Assembly (NCBI GenBank): GCA_001600055.1 | Contig: BCIV01000001.1 | Location: 124,001 to 188,000, forward strand | DNA length: 64,000 nt | Direction: 5' to 3' | DNA from: Filobasidium wieringae | Lineage: Eukaryota > Basidiomycota > Tremellomycetes > Filobasidiales > Filobasidiaceae | In this document: positions 12,633 through 24,603 of the stretch, in pieces | Layout: every line of letters starts with the position of its first letter | How positions within the stretch are numbered: the first letter of the stretch is position 1 | Notes under the pieces: model-generated | Seen by the model: the letters and a program-made list of their open reading frames with translations, nothing else | Database searches by the model: none | What the model was told of the DNA's origin: nothing | Translations under genes and position numbers: made by a program

Positions 12633-14453
12633 TTTGCTTTGATTTGATGATGATGGGATCAGGTGTATCTAGGAATATGAGTGATCTTGGGCTTTCAGGA
12701 AGAACAGACAAGAGTTAGCGGTGTTGAATCGTTCAGTATATATATCTATACCGGCTCACAAAAACGAGGCTGAAAACGTCAGCCCTTGGACTAGTTGCAC
12801 ATCTGCCGAGCCTGCCACTTTCGGTTAAGAGATAGTTGGTCAGTCGTCACGGCTTCTCAACTATCCAAGGAGCAAAGGGGGGGAGAAAGGTCACGATCGA
12901 TAGGAACGATGATGACGCAGATCGAATAGGCAGAAAACGGAGGGAAAGGGGATCTCAAGCATCAAACAAAATCCTTGGTAATTTTGGGAAGTCGGATTCG
13001 TCATCCTCAAGGGTTGCCAAGTGCGATCTGCTTCCTTTAGCGCGTGTTGGCATCGGCAGAACTACAGCGGACACGTGAGAAGCCGATCGATCGCGCACAA
13101 ACAGGTCGCTGACGTAACGACCTAGAAGCTCAACAGAATTTTTAACGATTCCAGCGCGAACTTGAGCGTTTGACTTGTCGTTGTCATACAACGTTGCTGC
13201 AAAAATGATACTAGGAGCATGGGTAGTGAGCTTTTCGCGCAGAAGGGTTGATCGACAGCTACAGGCTGTAGAACGGGGAGCAAACCTGTTTGCAACGCAG
13301 ACGCCCAGTAACAAACGTTGACTTCCAGCCACCCGCCTATCCGCTCGGCCGCTTCCGGGAAGCAGCTCGTTCGGCAAACGTCTACATTATTTTCGCGAAC
13401 ACGCGGCAACAACGAGGGGTTTAGGGAGGTTCCTTGATTGCCCATTACTGCGCCTCCGTCCGGTTATCGCCAAGTCCTGTACGATAGGGCATTTAGTGCC
13501 GAAAATTGGTTAAGCCGAACTCTTGCGATTTTAGTCCCACATCATTGTTTCATGAACCACAGAGTCCGTCCGGCGAGATTTACTCCGCCCGTGTTGTAGT
13601 ATCGTCGAGTTAGATAAGGTATGATCCGTAAATCAAGGCTGTCTGTTGTAGGCCAGGAAAGCCGGGTTGCCCACGACATGCCTCGGTCCCGTGTACATTC
13701 TCGCTGCTAGAGATATCAATTGGGTTTCCTTCTTTCACGATGTTCGATTAGCGACATATTTACTCAAGGCACCGACGAGATACTGACGCTGGAATGCGTT
13801 GCTTGTTGCACCAGTGGTGAGGCTGGGTTACTGAGGCTAATAGCTGTGTTTGCGGACGACACATCGAGGCTAGAACAGCTTACAATGAAAAGGAACGGTA
13901 CCGGTAGAGTATGCATTGTAGGCAAGGACGAATCGACTCTCGCTTGCCCTGTTCATCGGATTGTCGATGGGTACTGGTTGTCCCTAGCAGGTCTCATCAG
14001 GGCTAGTACGAGTTCTCCCGCTGTCCCTCCTTACTCATTGAACTATTTTGGATAACGGGGATCATCGCTTCCTCAGCATTCGACGAACCCCGAATACATC
14101 CCCAGCCAAACGTCGTCCATCCCGTTCACTAGTTCTTGTCTAATCTCCTTGACCCCGCCGTTCGAACAAGTACCCGAGCGGATGCCCTTTCTGGCGATGA
14201 CGAATCGCTCAATGGGGGCGAAGCCACGTTTTTCCCGCGATGAAACGCGCGCGTGAGAGTAGTTTATGAACAGAAAGTCGAGATTTCGTGACACGACTTC
14301 ACTGGCGGGAAAGATATATAATCCGTCCAAGATCGTGTTCGAAGTAATCTCCTCAACTTAGTAACTTTCCTCATCACCTTCACGCCACACCACCTTGCTT
14401 CACCCAGCCAACAACCTTCATCACTCACAAATCAGCTCCCAACATCACTCAAG
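12633..14453. other. Intergenic region
   Basis: This 1.8 kb has no protein I can support. A minus-strand open stretch near 12955-13240 (for example AATLYDNDKSNAQVRAG) looks faintly coding but lacks a start or splice context. CACGTG near 13071 and TGACGTAA near 13110 on the plus strand resemble E-box and CRE-type sites. Confidence 0.35.
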
Positions 14454-15950
14454 ATGCCCGCTCGATTCAATACTATGGCTCCTAACGCTGGAACCCTTAC
14501 GGTTACCGGAGTTATATTCAACTTCGTAAGTTCTTATTTACTTGTATCCCCAAGGATTCCCTGGATCGCTAACTGGTATTGTCATGCCATCAGGACGAAA
14601 CCTTGATCAATCTCGCAGAAGCCAAGGAAAGGACTCTTCTCACCATCGCAACTTGGCTATCATCTTGCCCCGAACTCGCTCTTCAGTACGCAGCGGGCAA
14701 GGGTATTCGCCAGGGTTTAAAAGACATGTACGAAGCAACTCAAGGAGTCTCACTTGCTAGCGTTCAGGAAGTCGATCAGCTTGTCAAAGGTAAGCCTTCG
14801 TCACATTAATTGCCGCTTGTAGCGATCTGAACTGACCATCCCTTTTTTGTGGCTCGCGCGCAGAATTCGAACTTTGCATGTTAAGTCTTCCCGACGGGAA
14901 GAAAAAGGCTCTCGAGCCGTTCATGGAGGAAGCCCCCGCACAAGCCCAAGGTATAACTGGTCCGTTTCTAATTGAACCTCCTCGACCTGGTCGACCTCAA
15001 ACCCTTCCGAGCAGGAAATCGAGTTCGTCTTCTATCGCTTCATCTAAGAGCTCTTCCGGTTCTTCAACACCTTGTCAATGGACTGAGAATGGATGGGCTT
15101 TCGTTCCCCGTGCCGAGGTTCTGAGCAAGAAACTGAGGGAGATGAAAATGAAGAAAGACTTGCTCACGTACGTCAACCAGAGGGACGACGAACAGGAGTA
15201 TCTCTTTCTCGACAAAGAAGACGTTGCAATTTCTCCTCCTCAGATCAGTCCTGGTCTCTTGGAGAGGCCCGCTTGTGTTCCCGTTCTGCGCACCGGTGAT
15301 GAAGCTCCGAAGAACGACATTCAATACGAGCGCGTTGAAGACGCTGCTGGCAGTCTGAAACAGGCGCCAAGTGTCATCGAGAACGATTTGGTGCGATTCC
15401 GCGGAAAGAACAACACGGACGAGGAAACCATCATCGATGGTCTTTCAGATGTGATCTGCCCGCGGGAGGGAGTCGAACGGATCCTCAAGGTTGTCGGTGC
15501 TGGTGCCTGGGGTTACACTAGCCGTCACTCGGCCGGGTTCACATCGACGATCAGGGACGAATTAAGGTGAGCCGACCTTTCCGACTCCGTCTGAAATCCA
15601 ATTCTATTACTTACAGTGGAATCGAATCTAGTCTCCCCGTCCCTGAGGCCATCGTCACTTCGGAGGATATCAAGGTGGTTAAGCAATTGATTTCTCGCTA
15701 CCGACTCAGTGTCGTTCGTCTTGGTTCCAACCCGGCTGAAACTCTCTTCTTGGAAAGCACTCTCGATGGCGTATACGCTGCTTACCAAATTGGCGCAATG
15801 GCGATCGGAGTCTGTTCAAAAGAAGACGAAGACACCAGACGTATGATGATGATCGCAGGAGCCAAATTCGTGGTCGAGTCATTAGAGGAGGTCACGGCCG
15901 TTGAAGTTTCGAAGGGAAAGTTTGAATTCTCTGTTAATCCAAGTACGTAA
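14454..15950 (+). CDS. HAD-fold protein, probable pseudophosphatase
   Basis: Four exons (first 14454-14525) give about 420 residues. The order of elements matches GPP-type HAD phosphatases. At the N-terminus VTGVIFNFDETLIN aligns with motif I, normally DxDxT; here the first aspartate is Asn (N-F-D-E-T). A cap-like helical part and a Ser-rich linker of about 45 residues follow. IICPREGVERIL is the VPG-type element. WGYTSRHSAGF sits where motif II Ser/Thr is expected. EDIKVVKQ lies near the motif III lysine region. FLESTLDGVYAAYQIGA matches motif IV (normally ED/DD), with Ser in place of the second acid, followed by AGAKFVVESLEEV, the usual end. The nucleophile change and motif IV loss suggest it cannot work as a standard phosphatase. 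Role unknown; binding or regulation is inference. Confidence 0.65.
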
Positions 15951-17477
15951 CATCTTGTCGACCTATGTTGAAATGTACCAGGGTTTAGACAAGCTTTAGA
16001 ATACGCCTATAATCATAAGATATCATTACTTACGGCGCGAGCAGCCAGATCTTCCGACGTCTTGCCTTCGTCTGATGTTGGCGCCGATCGAATTCATCTT
16101 GATCGTTGGGCTTGGAAGTATATCTCACACCGCATTGGTATTGTGAACTTCTGGTAGACTAAGGATATCAAACGCAGGATCGCTTTGGTGTGTCGGTGTT
16201 TGGTTCTGGCCTACGTCCGGAGAGAACCATAGAATCACTGTCCCGAGGAGGTTCAGAGTTTTCATCGTTCGTCCACGCAGGGAGAATTGATTGTAATGAG
16301 GCATTCGCGTATTGCAATACCTAGGGTCCTCGGCATTGTATCAGCCATTCGAAGTCGGACTCTGGCACCTGAGACTTTACTGCGCAGCGACTACCGTGCT
16401 CGTTCTCTTCCCACTAGCCGCGAGCTACTCTCTATCTCCTAGCGACTCCACATCAGACGCTTGTTGTTCTACCAATTCAATTACGTGGCTTTCAAGCTCA
16501 AAGCTAGCCGCTTGTGAAGGAAGTTGTTACATCCTCTTCAGGAACGGGTCTCTTCTAGGTAATTTAGTAACCGTAAATGTTCGACAGCAGAAGGGAACCT
16601 TGTCCAGCCGAGATCGATAGGCAGGATGCAGCTGAAATGACCCAACCAAAGGAAGACTCCGCTGGACACAGATCAAATGACGCTCTTAGACAACGTACTG
16701 ACACTTGGTCTCGAGCATTTCTAATCCAGCTTCAGCATTCATCATCTTCTCCTAAGAAAGAAGACAACGGAGTCGCAAAGCCGTTTCGTCGTCTGTAAAT
16801 CCCTTGTCGGAAGGTTGATACGTGTCATCGAGCTGAGGAAATATCCTTCCAGCCGATATTAAATAGTCATTCGATAAGGCTCTTGAAAGCTATCAATGTC
16901 ATAAACCACCCGGTCCAGTCACTGAGGTTGAGAGCAAGAAGAAACGTCAGGGACTGGCTCGCATAGATCCCAACCGATGTAAATTGTTCTTATGATCTAG
17001 ACGGCCTTCTCCAGATATCTCTGACCGCTTGTGAACAGTCAAAGCTTGTTTGTTGCAGGTATCCACCCTATGCATCGTTACTTGATCCACTTCACCGTGG
17101 CGAGTATTACAGCTTGATTCAAGCAACAAGGGAGACTCCTCTATGAGTATCTTGTGTTACAGGCTTCTGGACGGAATACAGGCAGTCAAAGGGTCTGTTG
17201 AAAGTAAGGGAAGTGACGCTAGAGTTGACTCAACTCGAAGATAGATACGATGATGGGTACGACCTACTCCTAACTGACTTGCGGAATGAGCTTTGTGACT
17301 GGATAACGTGGAACTTGAAGGTTGAATCTAGATTTTGAATATTCTGAGGACTGGTACTGGAGAAGTTCGTTCATCGAAGATGGTATTGCCGTTTGAGATG
17401 CATATTGCATATAGTCCGGAGAGCTAAGCGTGGACCGCCAATAACAATCTAACTGTCGTATTCGAGTCCCATCTCAG
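15951..17477. other. Gene-poor region
   Basis: No credible coding frame was found here. The longest frames (around 100 codons) have no family resemblance and no consistent splice context. Confidence 0.4.
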
Positions 17478-17578
17478 TCTCAATCTGCCCAGTTGCCGAA
17501 ATTGCCGATCGTTGAAATTGATCCGACGGATCAGAAACGCTGATCGGATCAAAAAACGCGTCATTTTACCCCTATTTC
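17478..17578 (+). repeat. Dispersed palindromic repeat, copy 1
   Basis: About 100 bp similar to 36145-36258. The shared path starts TCTCAAT, then CCGATCG, then two palindromes, and ends ACGCGTC..TTTACCCCTATTTC. The first palindrome is the perfect 15-mer TGATCCGACGGATCA (17519-17533). The second is TGATCGGATCA (17541-17551). The CCG-N-CGG core resembles an inverted-half-site target for zinc-cluster regulators; that reading is inference. Confidence 0.65.
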
Positions 17579-19016
17579 TTCCTTTCGCTCTTTTGTTCTT
17601 CTTTCAGAGCTTACAGGCCACGGAACAGAAATCTAGGAAGACCCAGGAAATCGAAATGACCAGCTAAAATTGAATTTGTTATTGATGGCGTTACATAGTA
17701 CTACGGCAAGCAATTCTTGAAACCGGCATGCCCATGGGACGGCCATTTACAGCGTCTATCAGTGTCTCTGATCCTTGGAAGTCAGAAAACTTGAACATAA
17801 GACCGACTTGATTATCGGGAGTTGCGAAGACACCAACTTCCAGGGGATCACTCCTTGAGCTGCTCGACAGCTGAAGCGAGAGCGAATGAGCCGGGTTGAA
17901 GCCCGCAATAAGCTACCAGCTGAACAAGTCGAAAAGATCAAGAAGTAACACCTTAGCAATCGCCAGATCCCTTCTAGACTTTGTCCATCCGGAACGAAGA
18001 GGTACTATCCATCCGGATGACCAGTCCTGCGAATTGGACAGCGCAAACTCCAGGCCTTTACACTACTCCCAAAAGCCTGGTCGAATGACGACACTTTTCT
18101 TCAAGAACCATACCCCGTAAGCCACGAGAATATATGTTGAATCGCTCAAAATACCATTCTCAATGGCAACAGCCGGGTGTCGATGAAGACGAAAAGCTCA
18201 CGATCCAACAGCTAGATGCATCGAAGACGAAGATCCGCGGGTAAGTCGGATTCGATGCCAAAGACCACAAGCTAAGCTCAGACGTTGTGGAATTGAGTAG
18301 ACGACAACAGACTCGGCTGTTTTTGGCTTGGTTCAGCGGATAGGAAAGGTGGACCTAATAGGTTGACTACCGAGGCTGCCAATCAGTGTGTCAAACGATG
18401 AGTTTCGATGAGGTGAACGATATTGAAGACGATAGCCCGGATGAACGTCCGGGGAACCAGCGCCTACCTCGAACAAGAGGAATTTGTTAATTCAGGTCAC
18501 CATCGCAGGGACGAGAGCGACCAGAGCGAGACCGCTCGTGATTAGTGAAGTACGTTGCAAGTTTACAGTAAAGTGGTTAGGAGAGTTTGCTCACATTTCC
18601 GGATACGCAAGTGATGATACGCCAACTGCCGGGTATCTACGGCGGTGACGATCTCCTGAACCGTTCATCGGATTGGATCGTGAAGTCGCAAAGATTCGGT
18701 ATAGGTTTGTCCTTCTATCGTCCCCTGTTGGTTTTGCGCTGTTCTCGCGGGGGAACGCAAGGATCATTCGATGATGGTTATCGTCTTTCAGCACACGCTC
18801 CAAGTCGAGGCCAGCTATCGCGATCGGTCCTTCTTCTTCCTAACTCTACCCTGAGCTTCGCCGATCATTACGAAATAGTGCAGAGAGTGGGCGATGGGTA
18901 TTATGTAGCAGTAAATTGATGAATGATGCTGGAGAAGTTTTATTTCGTCCTGACGTCGCACCTCTGATATACGGAGACGAAGATCGACATGATATTGACT
19001 GCTGGCGCTGAATTTG
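17579..19016. other. Gene-poor region
   Basis: No gene can be supported. A 110-codon plus-strand frame at 18587-18919 has no recognisable feature or splice context. Confidence 0.4.
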
Positions 19017-19084
19017 TGTCAACTTCAACTTTATGTCAATTCCAACCTCATGTCGGCTCTAACCTTGTATCGACCCTGACCTTG
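19017..19084 (+). repeat. 17-bp degenerate tandem repeat, four units
   Basis: Units start at 19017, 19034, 19051 and 19068 with the pattern TGTCnnCTnnAACCTnA. They diverge at many sites but keep an exact 17-bp spacing. Noncoding as far as I can see. Confidence 0.5.
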
Positions 19085-19628
19085 AACTATTTTTTTTTCA
19101 TCGAGCGTACTGTGTAGTGATCTCCACACCCCCTAAAGCTGTAATACCTCCCGAGCAATTTGTATATGAGCGGTTCCACTGGGTTCGTACTGGAATTGAG
19201 TATAGATTGGGAGAGGTGGGTGAGAAACACCTGTTCGAGCATGTGCGATCGATTGGCCAAGGCGTTTGAGCGTTCTAATCTATGTTCAGCAAATAGCCTG
19301 TCTGGTTGGGTATGCCGCAGAGCGTACTTCTCGCATGATGTCGTGTGGCTTTATGGCTGGGAGACTGCTGCTCGATGACCTTCAAGCTCGACTCCAGTCC
19401 ACCATGATCCCGATTGGGGAGAGCAGTATAGGAACACTTTGATTCAGCCTTGGGTACCATTAGCTGATTCGGCGTTGAGGACCCGACGATCGAATCAGAG
19501 AGGGCACGCAACTATAAGTGGCAAGCAATCTAGTTTGGTCGTGGGACTCTGTGTCTATAGGATGCGGCTCCAGAAAGCCCAGAGCTTGACAATGAATATA
19601 CGTGCTCCTCTTATAATGCTATCATAAT

Positions 19629-20290
19629 CCGGGACACGGACTTCGGTACCAAAAAACGGACTTCAGTGCCCAAAAAGTAACCCAGCCTTGATTGTTTCGG
19701 TATCCAGCGGCCGGAGGTTGGCCCGTCCCCGGCTACAATTTTCGATTCCAGGCGCGGCGAAACGCCCAGAGGTGACAATCAAGCCCTCGAACAGGAGGAC
19801 CCAGCGCAAAGAAAATGCCAAGGTCCGGTCGGAGCGTAGTAAGCCTGGAGAGGCGGATCCGGACCAAGCTAGTGAGCCGAGGGAGGTTGATTACGAAGGA
19901 GAAGAAGCGGATCAAACTAGTCATCCTCATCCTGGAGAGGCGTATTGGGATAGAGAAGAAGCGGATCAAGCTAGTCAGTATGGAGAGGCGTACTGGGAGG
20001 GAGAAGAAGCGGATCAAGCTAGTCAGTATGGAGAGGCGTACTGGGAGGGAGAAGAAGCGGATCAAGCTAGTCAGCATGGGGAGGCGTACTGGGAGGGAGC
20101 TGAAGATATCCGAGGGGAAGCTCGTCGTGATCGGATCGACGCAGGACTAGCGGGATATTATGAAAGCGAAGAAGAAGAAGAAGAAGAAGAAGACTCATGT
20201 CATGACATGGAGATCGACACAGAAAAGACCACTAAGGACAACGATATGGAGGTTGATATAAGCTTTGGATCCTTGACTTTGAACGAGTAG
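19629..20290 (+). CDS. Acidic tandem-repeat protein with basic N-terminal motif, 5' end unresolved
   Basis: One frame is open from just after a stop near 19626 to the stop at 20288-20290. No in-frame ATG precedes the conserved-looking part, so a 5' exon is missing or the gene is broken. The N-terminal part has RPEVTIKPSNRRTQRKENAK, loosely like the basic motif of the genes at 33536 and 36818. Next come three near-identical 16-residue repeats, EADQASQYGEAYWEGE type (48 bp each), with two degenerate units ahead. A poly-Glu run (GAA microsatellite near 20166) and a tail with MEIDTEKTTKDNDMEVDIS follow. The MEVD element also occurs near the end of the 36818 protein. Likely nuclear or chromatin-associated by composition only. 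Confidence 0.5.
19931..20098 (+). repeat. 48-bp in-frame tandem repeat
   Basis: Units containing GGAGAAGAAGCGGATCAAGC recur every 48 bp. Since 48 is a multiple of three and no frame acquires a stop, the opposite strand and another plus frame also stay open for about 110 codons. Only the acidic frame has a credible tail. Confidence 0.8.
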
Positions 20291-20853
20291 TTGTGAGTAG
20301 TTGTATCTGTACGGTATAATAATGTCACGTCGCGATATATATGTTCGACGCGTTTCTTGTCCTCGCCATCACCCTCACGCCCACTCTGACGCTTCTGATA
20401 CATTGCTACGAAGGTCCCGCTGTGCGGTGGCTGCAATGGATCAGTCCTGAACGCTTGTAGGCAGTAGATTATGACAAGGTGCAGAGAGGCACAGCACATT
20501 TGCTACGGGAGTCAGAAAGATTGATGGACAGATTGCAAGGCGAAACGGTCAATTAGCAATGGAACTAGACACGGGTCATCGGTGAAGTAAAGAATGAGAT
20601 TAAAATAGATCGTATGTCTGGAGGTGCATCTGCTCGAAATCGTACAGCGAGAATATCACCAAAGGTAGAAAAGACATAACGACAAAGAGATCGGACAAGT
20701 TGGTCCACAAACTTGAAACGAAACAACTTGATCAGGGTCGTAATCGTCCAGCTGGTCCTTGTGTGTTGTCGATGCGAAAGCGAAGTCAAATGCGTGTGAG
20801 GTAGTGTTGCAGAGCGAGGTCAAATCGAGGGAAGGCGTTCAGGACATAGCCGT
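20291..20853. other. Intergenic, convergent 3' ends
   Basis: This lies between the acidic-repeat gene and the 3' end of histone H3. No coding signal was seen. Confidence 0.4.
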
Positions 20854-21525
<672 letters not shown>

Positions 21526-23102
21526 TGTAATTATTGAATAGTAGTTGAGCGGTTGGGAGTTGAGCGAGTAGTGTGGTGAAGAAAGTAAGTTGAATGGAAG
21601 AGTTTGTGAAGAATCAATCAGTTGGGGGATAGTCAAGCGAGCTGAAAGACCTGGGTATATGTAGTTGACCTAGGTCTGGCGAGACGCGAACAAGATGACG
21701 CGTGATCTTCCTGAGGGCCCCTCACGTGATGCGAGAATCCAATTCTGACAAGATAAACAAGCAGAAAACGCATCGTCAGCGGAGTTATGAATTTTGGCAA
21801 AACGCCGCAGGGACAGCAGCGACGCAAGTAGTTTCACGTGCGAGCCAGCTGAACGGAGAAGTGAAACCGGTGTGCTTTTGTGCGTCCGTCCAGGCAATAT
21901 TTTCCACTCCGGAAGCCTACGACGCTTATTATGTCTGGTAATTTCGCAAATGGCTATATCCAGTTCATCCTCTCATAATAGACTGATGAATAAAGCGAAT
22001 AATCTTTGCTGTTCGAGTTCAACCATGCCTTCCGAGATTATGGGTTCCTTTGCCGTGAGGCGGAAGATACCTTAAACACTGCTATGGGTTCCTCGATCAA
22101 CCTGATTTTTGACATTCACGAGAAGCGAGAAGCTGACAATCGCTTCCTGAAGAATGCGCAAAATCGATTTTTCGCGGTGTTCAATGAGTTTTGCTTTTGT
22201 GCCAGATGATGGTGACGCTGATACCCATGTACGGATACTATCCTCTTTGCATAGTGACCATAACTTTGCCTTGTGAATAGGTTTTAATCTGATTGGTTCT
22301 CCCTGTAAACTATCGCCTTAGTCGTTTATTGGTAGTCTTCGACGACCTGACAATCGGAACTTCAGGACTGCAGATCATGCCAGACCCGACTGTCATGATG
22401 GAAGGGGTAGGAGAAGCTTGTTCGCGCATTTTGTACAGATTTCGTACTACAATTAAGTCATTAAGTCACAGGACGCGATAACGGCCTCACACCTGTATGA
22501 ACATCATGATCTTAAAGGAGGAGCATCGACATCGAGTTGTTCCGTATGCGACCAGCGTGACGTTTTCTCATTCTCCTTTGAAAGGCAGTGAGCATAACAG
22601 CTGCTTACAGTAACAGGGAATTGATACTGCGATCTCCGATATGAGCTAATTGACGCAACTCGACATCGACAAGTTCACCAAATTTTATCGAATGGTTGAC
22701 ATCACCACTCTTCAACCCCCACAATAATCTCCGTGTCATTGTCGTTCCTTTTTAGAGGAGTTTCTTCGTCATTTCCCTCCACTTACGGTAACGCTGCTCT
22801 TCCGATTACGTTCCATCCGTTTCCCTCCCCCTTATATTGGCCTATCCGCTCTTCCTAATACCCTTGACACATGTTCTACGATCGATTTCTGAGCTTCGAA
22901 AGAATTTTTCAGCGCAGATGATCTGAGATGAGGGCTTAGAACGAGTCTATCTGGAGTTTTACGACAATCGCCTCGTCGATGATGGGTTGCCGTCTGAACT
23001 CATGACTTTCCGCCTGTAAGAGCTTGTGAGTCACGTGACTATGACGTTCCTGTAAGGTAACGTAAGGCCTGCTACAGGCGTGCTACGTGGTGAATTAGCT
23101 AA
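21526..23102. other. Intergenic region upstream of histone H3
   Basis: About 1.6 kb without a supportable gene. The first part presumably holds the H3 promoter (CACGTG-like CACGTGATG near 21723). Confidence 0.4.
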
Positions 23103-23397
23103 TTTGACCTGTTTCACGTACACAACCGCTGGGTCTAGCGTGCTATAACTTTGTAGCTTTGTAGGCAGTCTTATCTAATGTATATCATGATATCCTGAAA
23201 GTTTCAGAACGGTAGTACCTCAGGAAGTGAACATGTTTGGGTCCAAAAACACGAAAAAACAGCAAAAATGCGAAGTTTGGGCTGTTTCACGCTCACAACC
23301 AGTAGACCTAGAATGCTATAACTTTGTAGGCAGTCTTATTTAATGGATGTAACAGTTTCCTGAACGTTTCAGAACGGTAGCCCATCAGGAAGTGACC
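23103..23397 (+). repeat. Two direct repeats of about 125 bp
   Basis: Unit 1 (23103-23232) and unit 2 (23276-23397) share CTGTTTCACG, then CACAACC, then GCTATAACTTTGTAG, GGCAGTCTTAT and CAGAACGGTAG, ending CAGGAAGTGA. The offset is about 173 bp. Unit 1 carries an extra 8 bp (a duplicated CTTTGTAG). The end of unit 2 overlaps the predicted stop of the neighbouring minus-strand gene. Not recognised as a known element. Confidence 0.7.
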
Positions 23398-24415
23398 GCA
23401 GTCCAGTCAGGTACTGCCTTTCTCTTTGTTGGTCCTCGCTCACCTCAAATTCTGAATCCTCGCTCTTCTCAGATTTCGATATTCCGTCCGTTTTGACCTT
23501 GATCCTCTTAACGCAGCTCTGACGGTCCGGTGCGGGCTTCGTGTTCGTGTCGATCAACTGTAGAGTCTCCTTCCTCGCTCCTATTGACTTCTTGATCCTG
23601 ATCGTTGACCCTGCTTTCGTGAATGTCTAATTCGATTCTTCATCTTCTTTCCCTCCTCCCAGCCTCCTCGTCTCTGGCGCTCGCCTCTGCCACCTCTGCT
23701 TCTGCTCCATTGTCCGACGCTTCAGCATTCTGTCCTGTAGCTTTCAACCCTCCGACGTGTCTGATTATAGTCTTGTCACTTACATTATGAACACCATCAA
23801 TTCCTTTGATGACATCCTCTAAGCCGTTTCGACCTGCTTCTTGAAAGAGTGACTATCGCGAGGAGTTCGATTAACAGGCGTAGCTTGGTCGGCGTTTTCG
23901 CTAGCTTGATCAGCAAAGTTCAGAGCTGAATAATGTGTCGTCAGTCGATTAGGTGACCTTTGCTGAGTCTTGGTCGACCTTTTCTTCCTCTTCGGAGGAG
24001 GAGTTGGAGAAGTTCCAGGGCGTTCGGATATGCCTTCCTCTCGGGCCAAGCACTGCGACCTTACTAATATTCCTTCAGATAACTCTTCAGCCAGAGTTGT
24101 TGGCAGCACCTTGTAGCTCTGAGGTAGCTCGAGCGGCTTTCTGCACACTCTGAAGAGTACGTCAACAGAGCAGGGAGTATTCATCTCGATGATCGCTTTG
24201 ATGATTATAGCATTAGGTTGTTTGAACCTATCAAATTCCACTGAGGAAAAATTCTGGCAGAAGGTGCTTGTATTCGAAGCAAGAAGAGAGTAATGTTTGC
24301 GAAAGAAGCCAAACGAGAATGCCCCTTGATATAGCTTGATACTGAAAGGAGAGGATGTGTTCCGCATGAATCTGGGTGTCAGGTCGGAAACAGGTTGGAA
24401 GCTCTGGAAGTCCAT
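23369..24415 (-). CDS. Unrecognised protein with nuclear-type basic motif
   Basis: The first exon (24415 to about 23819) encodes roughly 198 residues beginning MDFQSFQPVSDLTPRFM and containing PPPKRKKRSTK, a classic nuclear localisation type. Downstream, the same strand has a coding-like frame (AGSTIRIKKSIGARKETL, then RIKVKTDGISKSEKSEDSEF) that stops at 23369, probably joined through one or two introns whose borders I cannot fix. No domain is recognised. It may be lineage-specific. Confidence 0.45.
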
Positions 24416-24603
24416 GTTCTACGTTCTATATTTGTTATCACTTATCACTGGCAATCTCCCTGCGGATCTGCGGACAACCGTGTGACTCCGTAACTGTTTT
24501 TTGTACTTCCACTTCATCACTATTGAGCGATAAACTGACCTGCCCCAGCTTAGCTGCTCTTGAACTCAGACGGGGAGGCTAAAATTCTTCAGCCATCAGA
24601 ATC

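Noticed and set aside
12955..13445. Two overlapping minus-strand frames of 107 and 140 codons
   Set aside because: Neither has a domain or a splice context, and the frames compete with each other.
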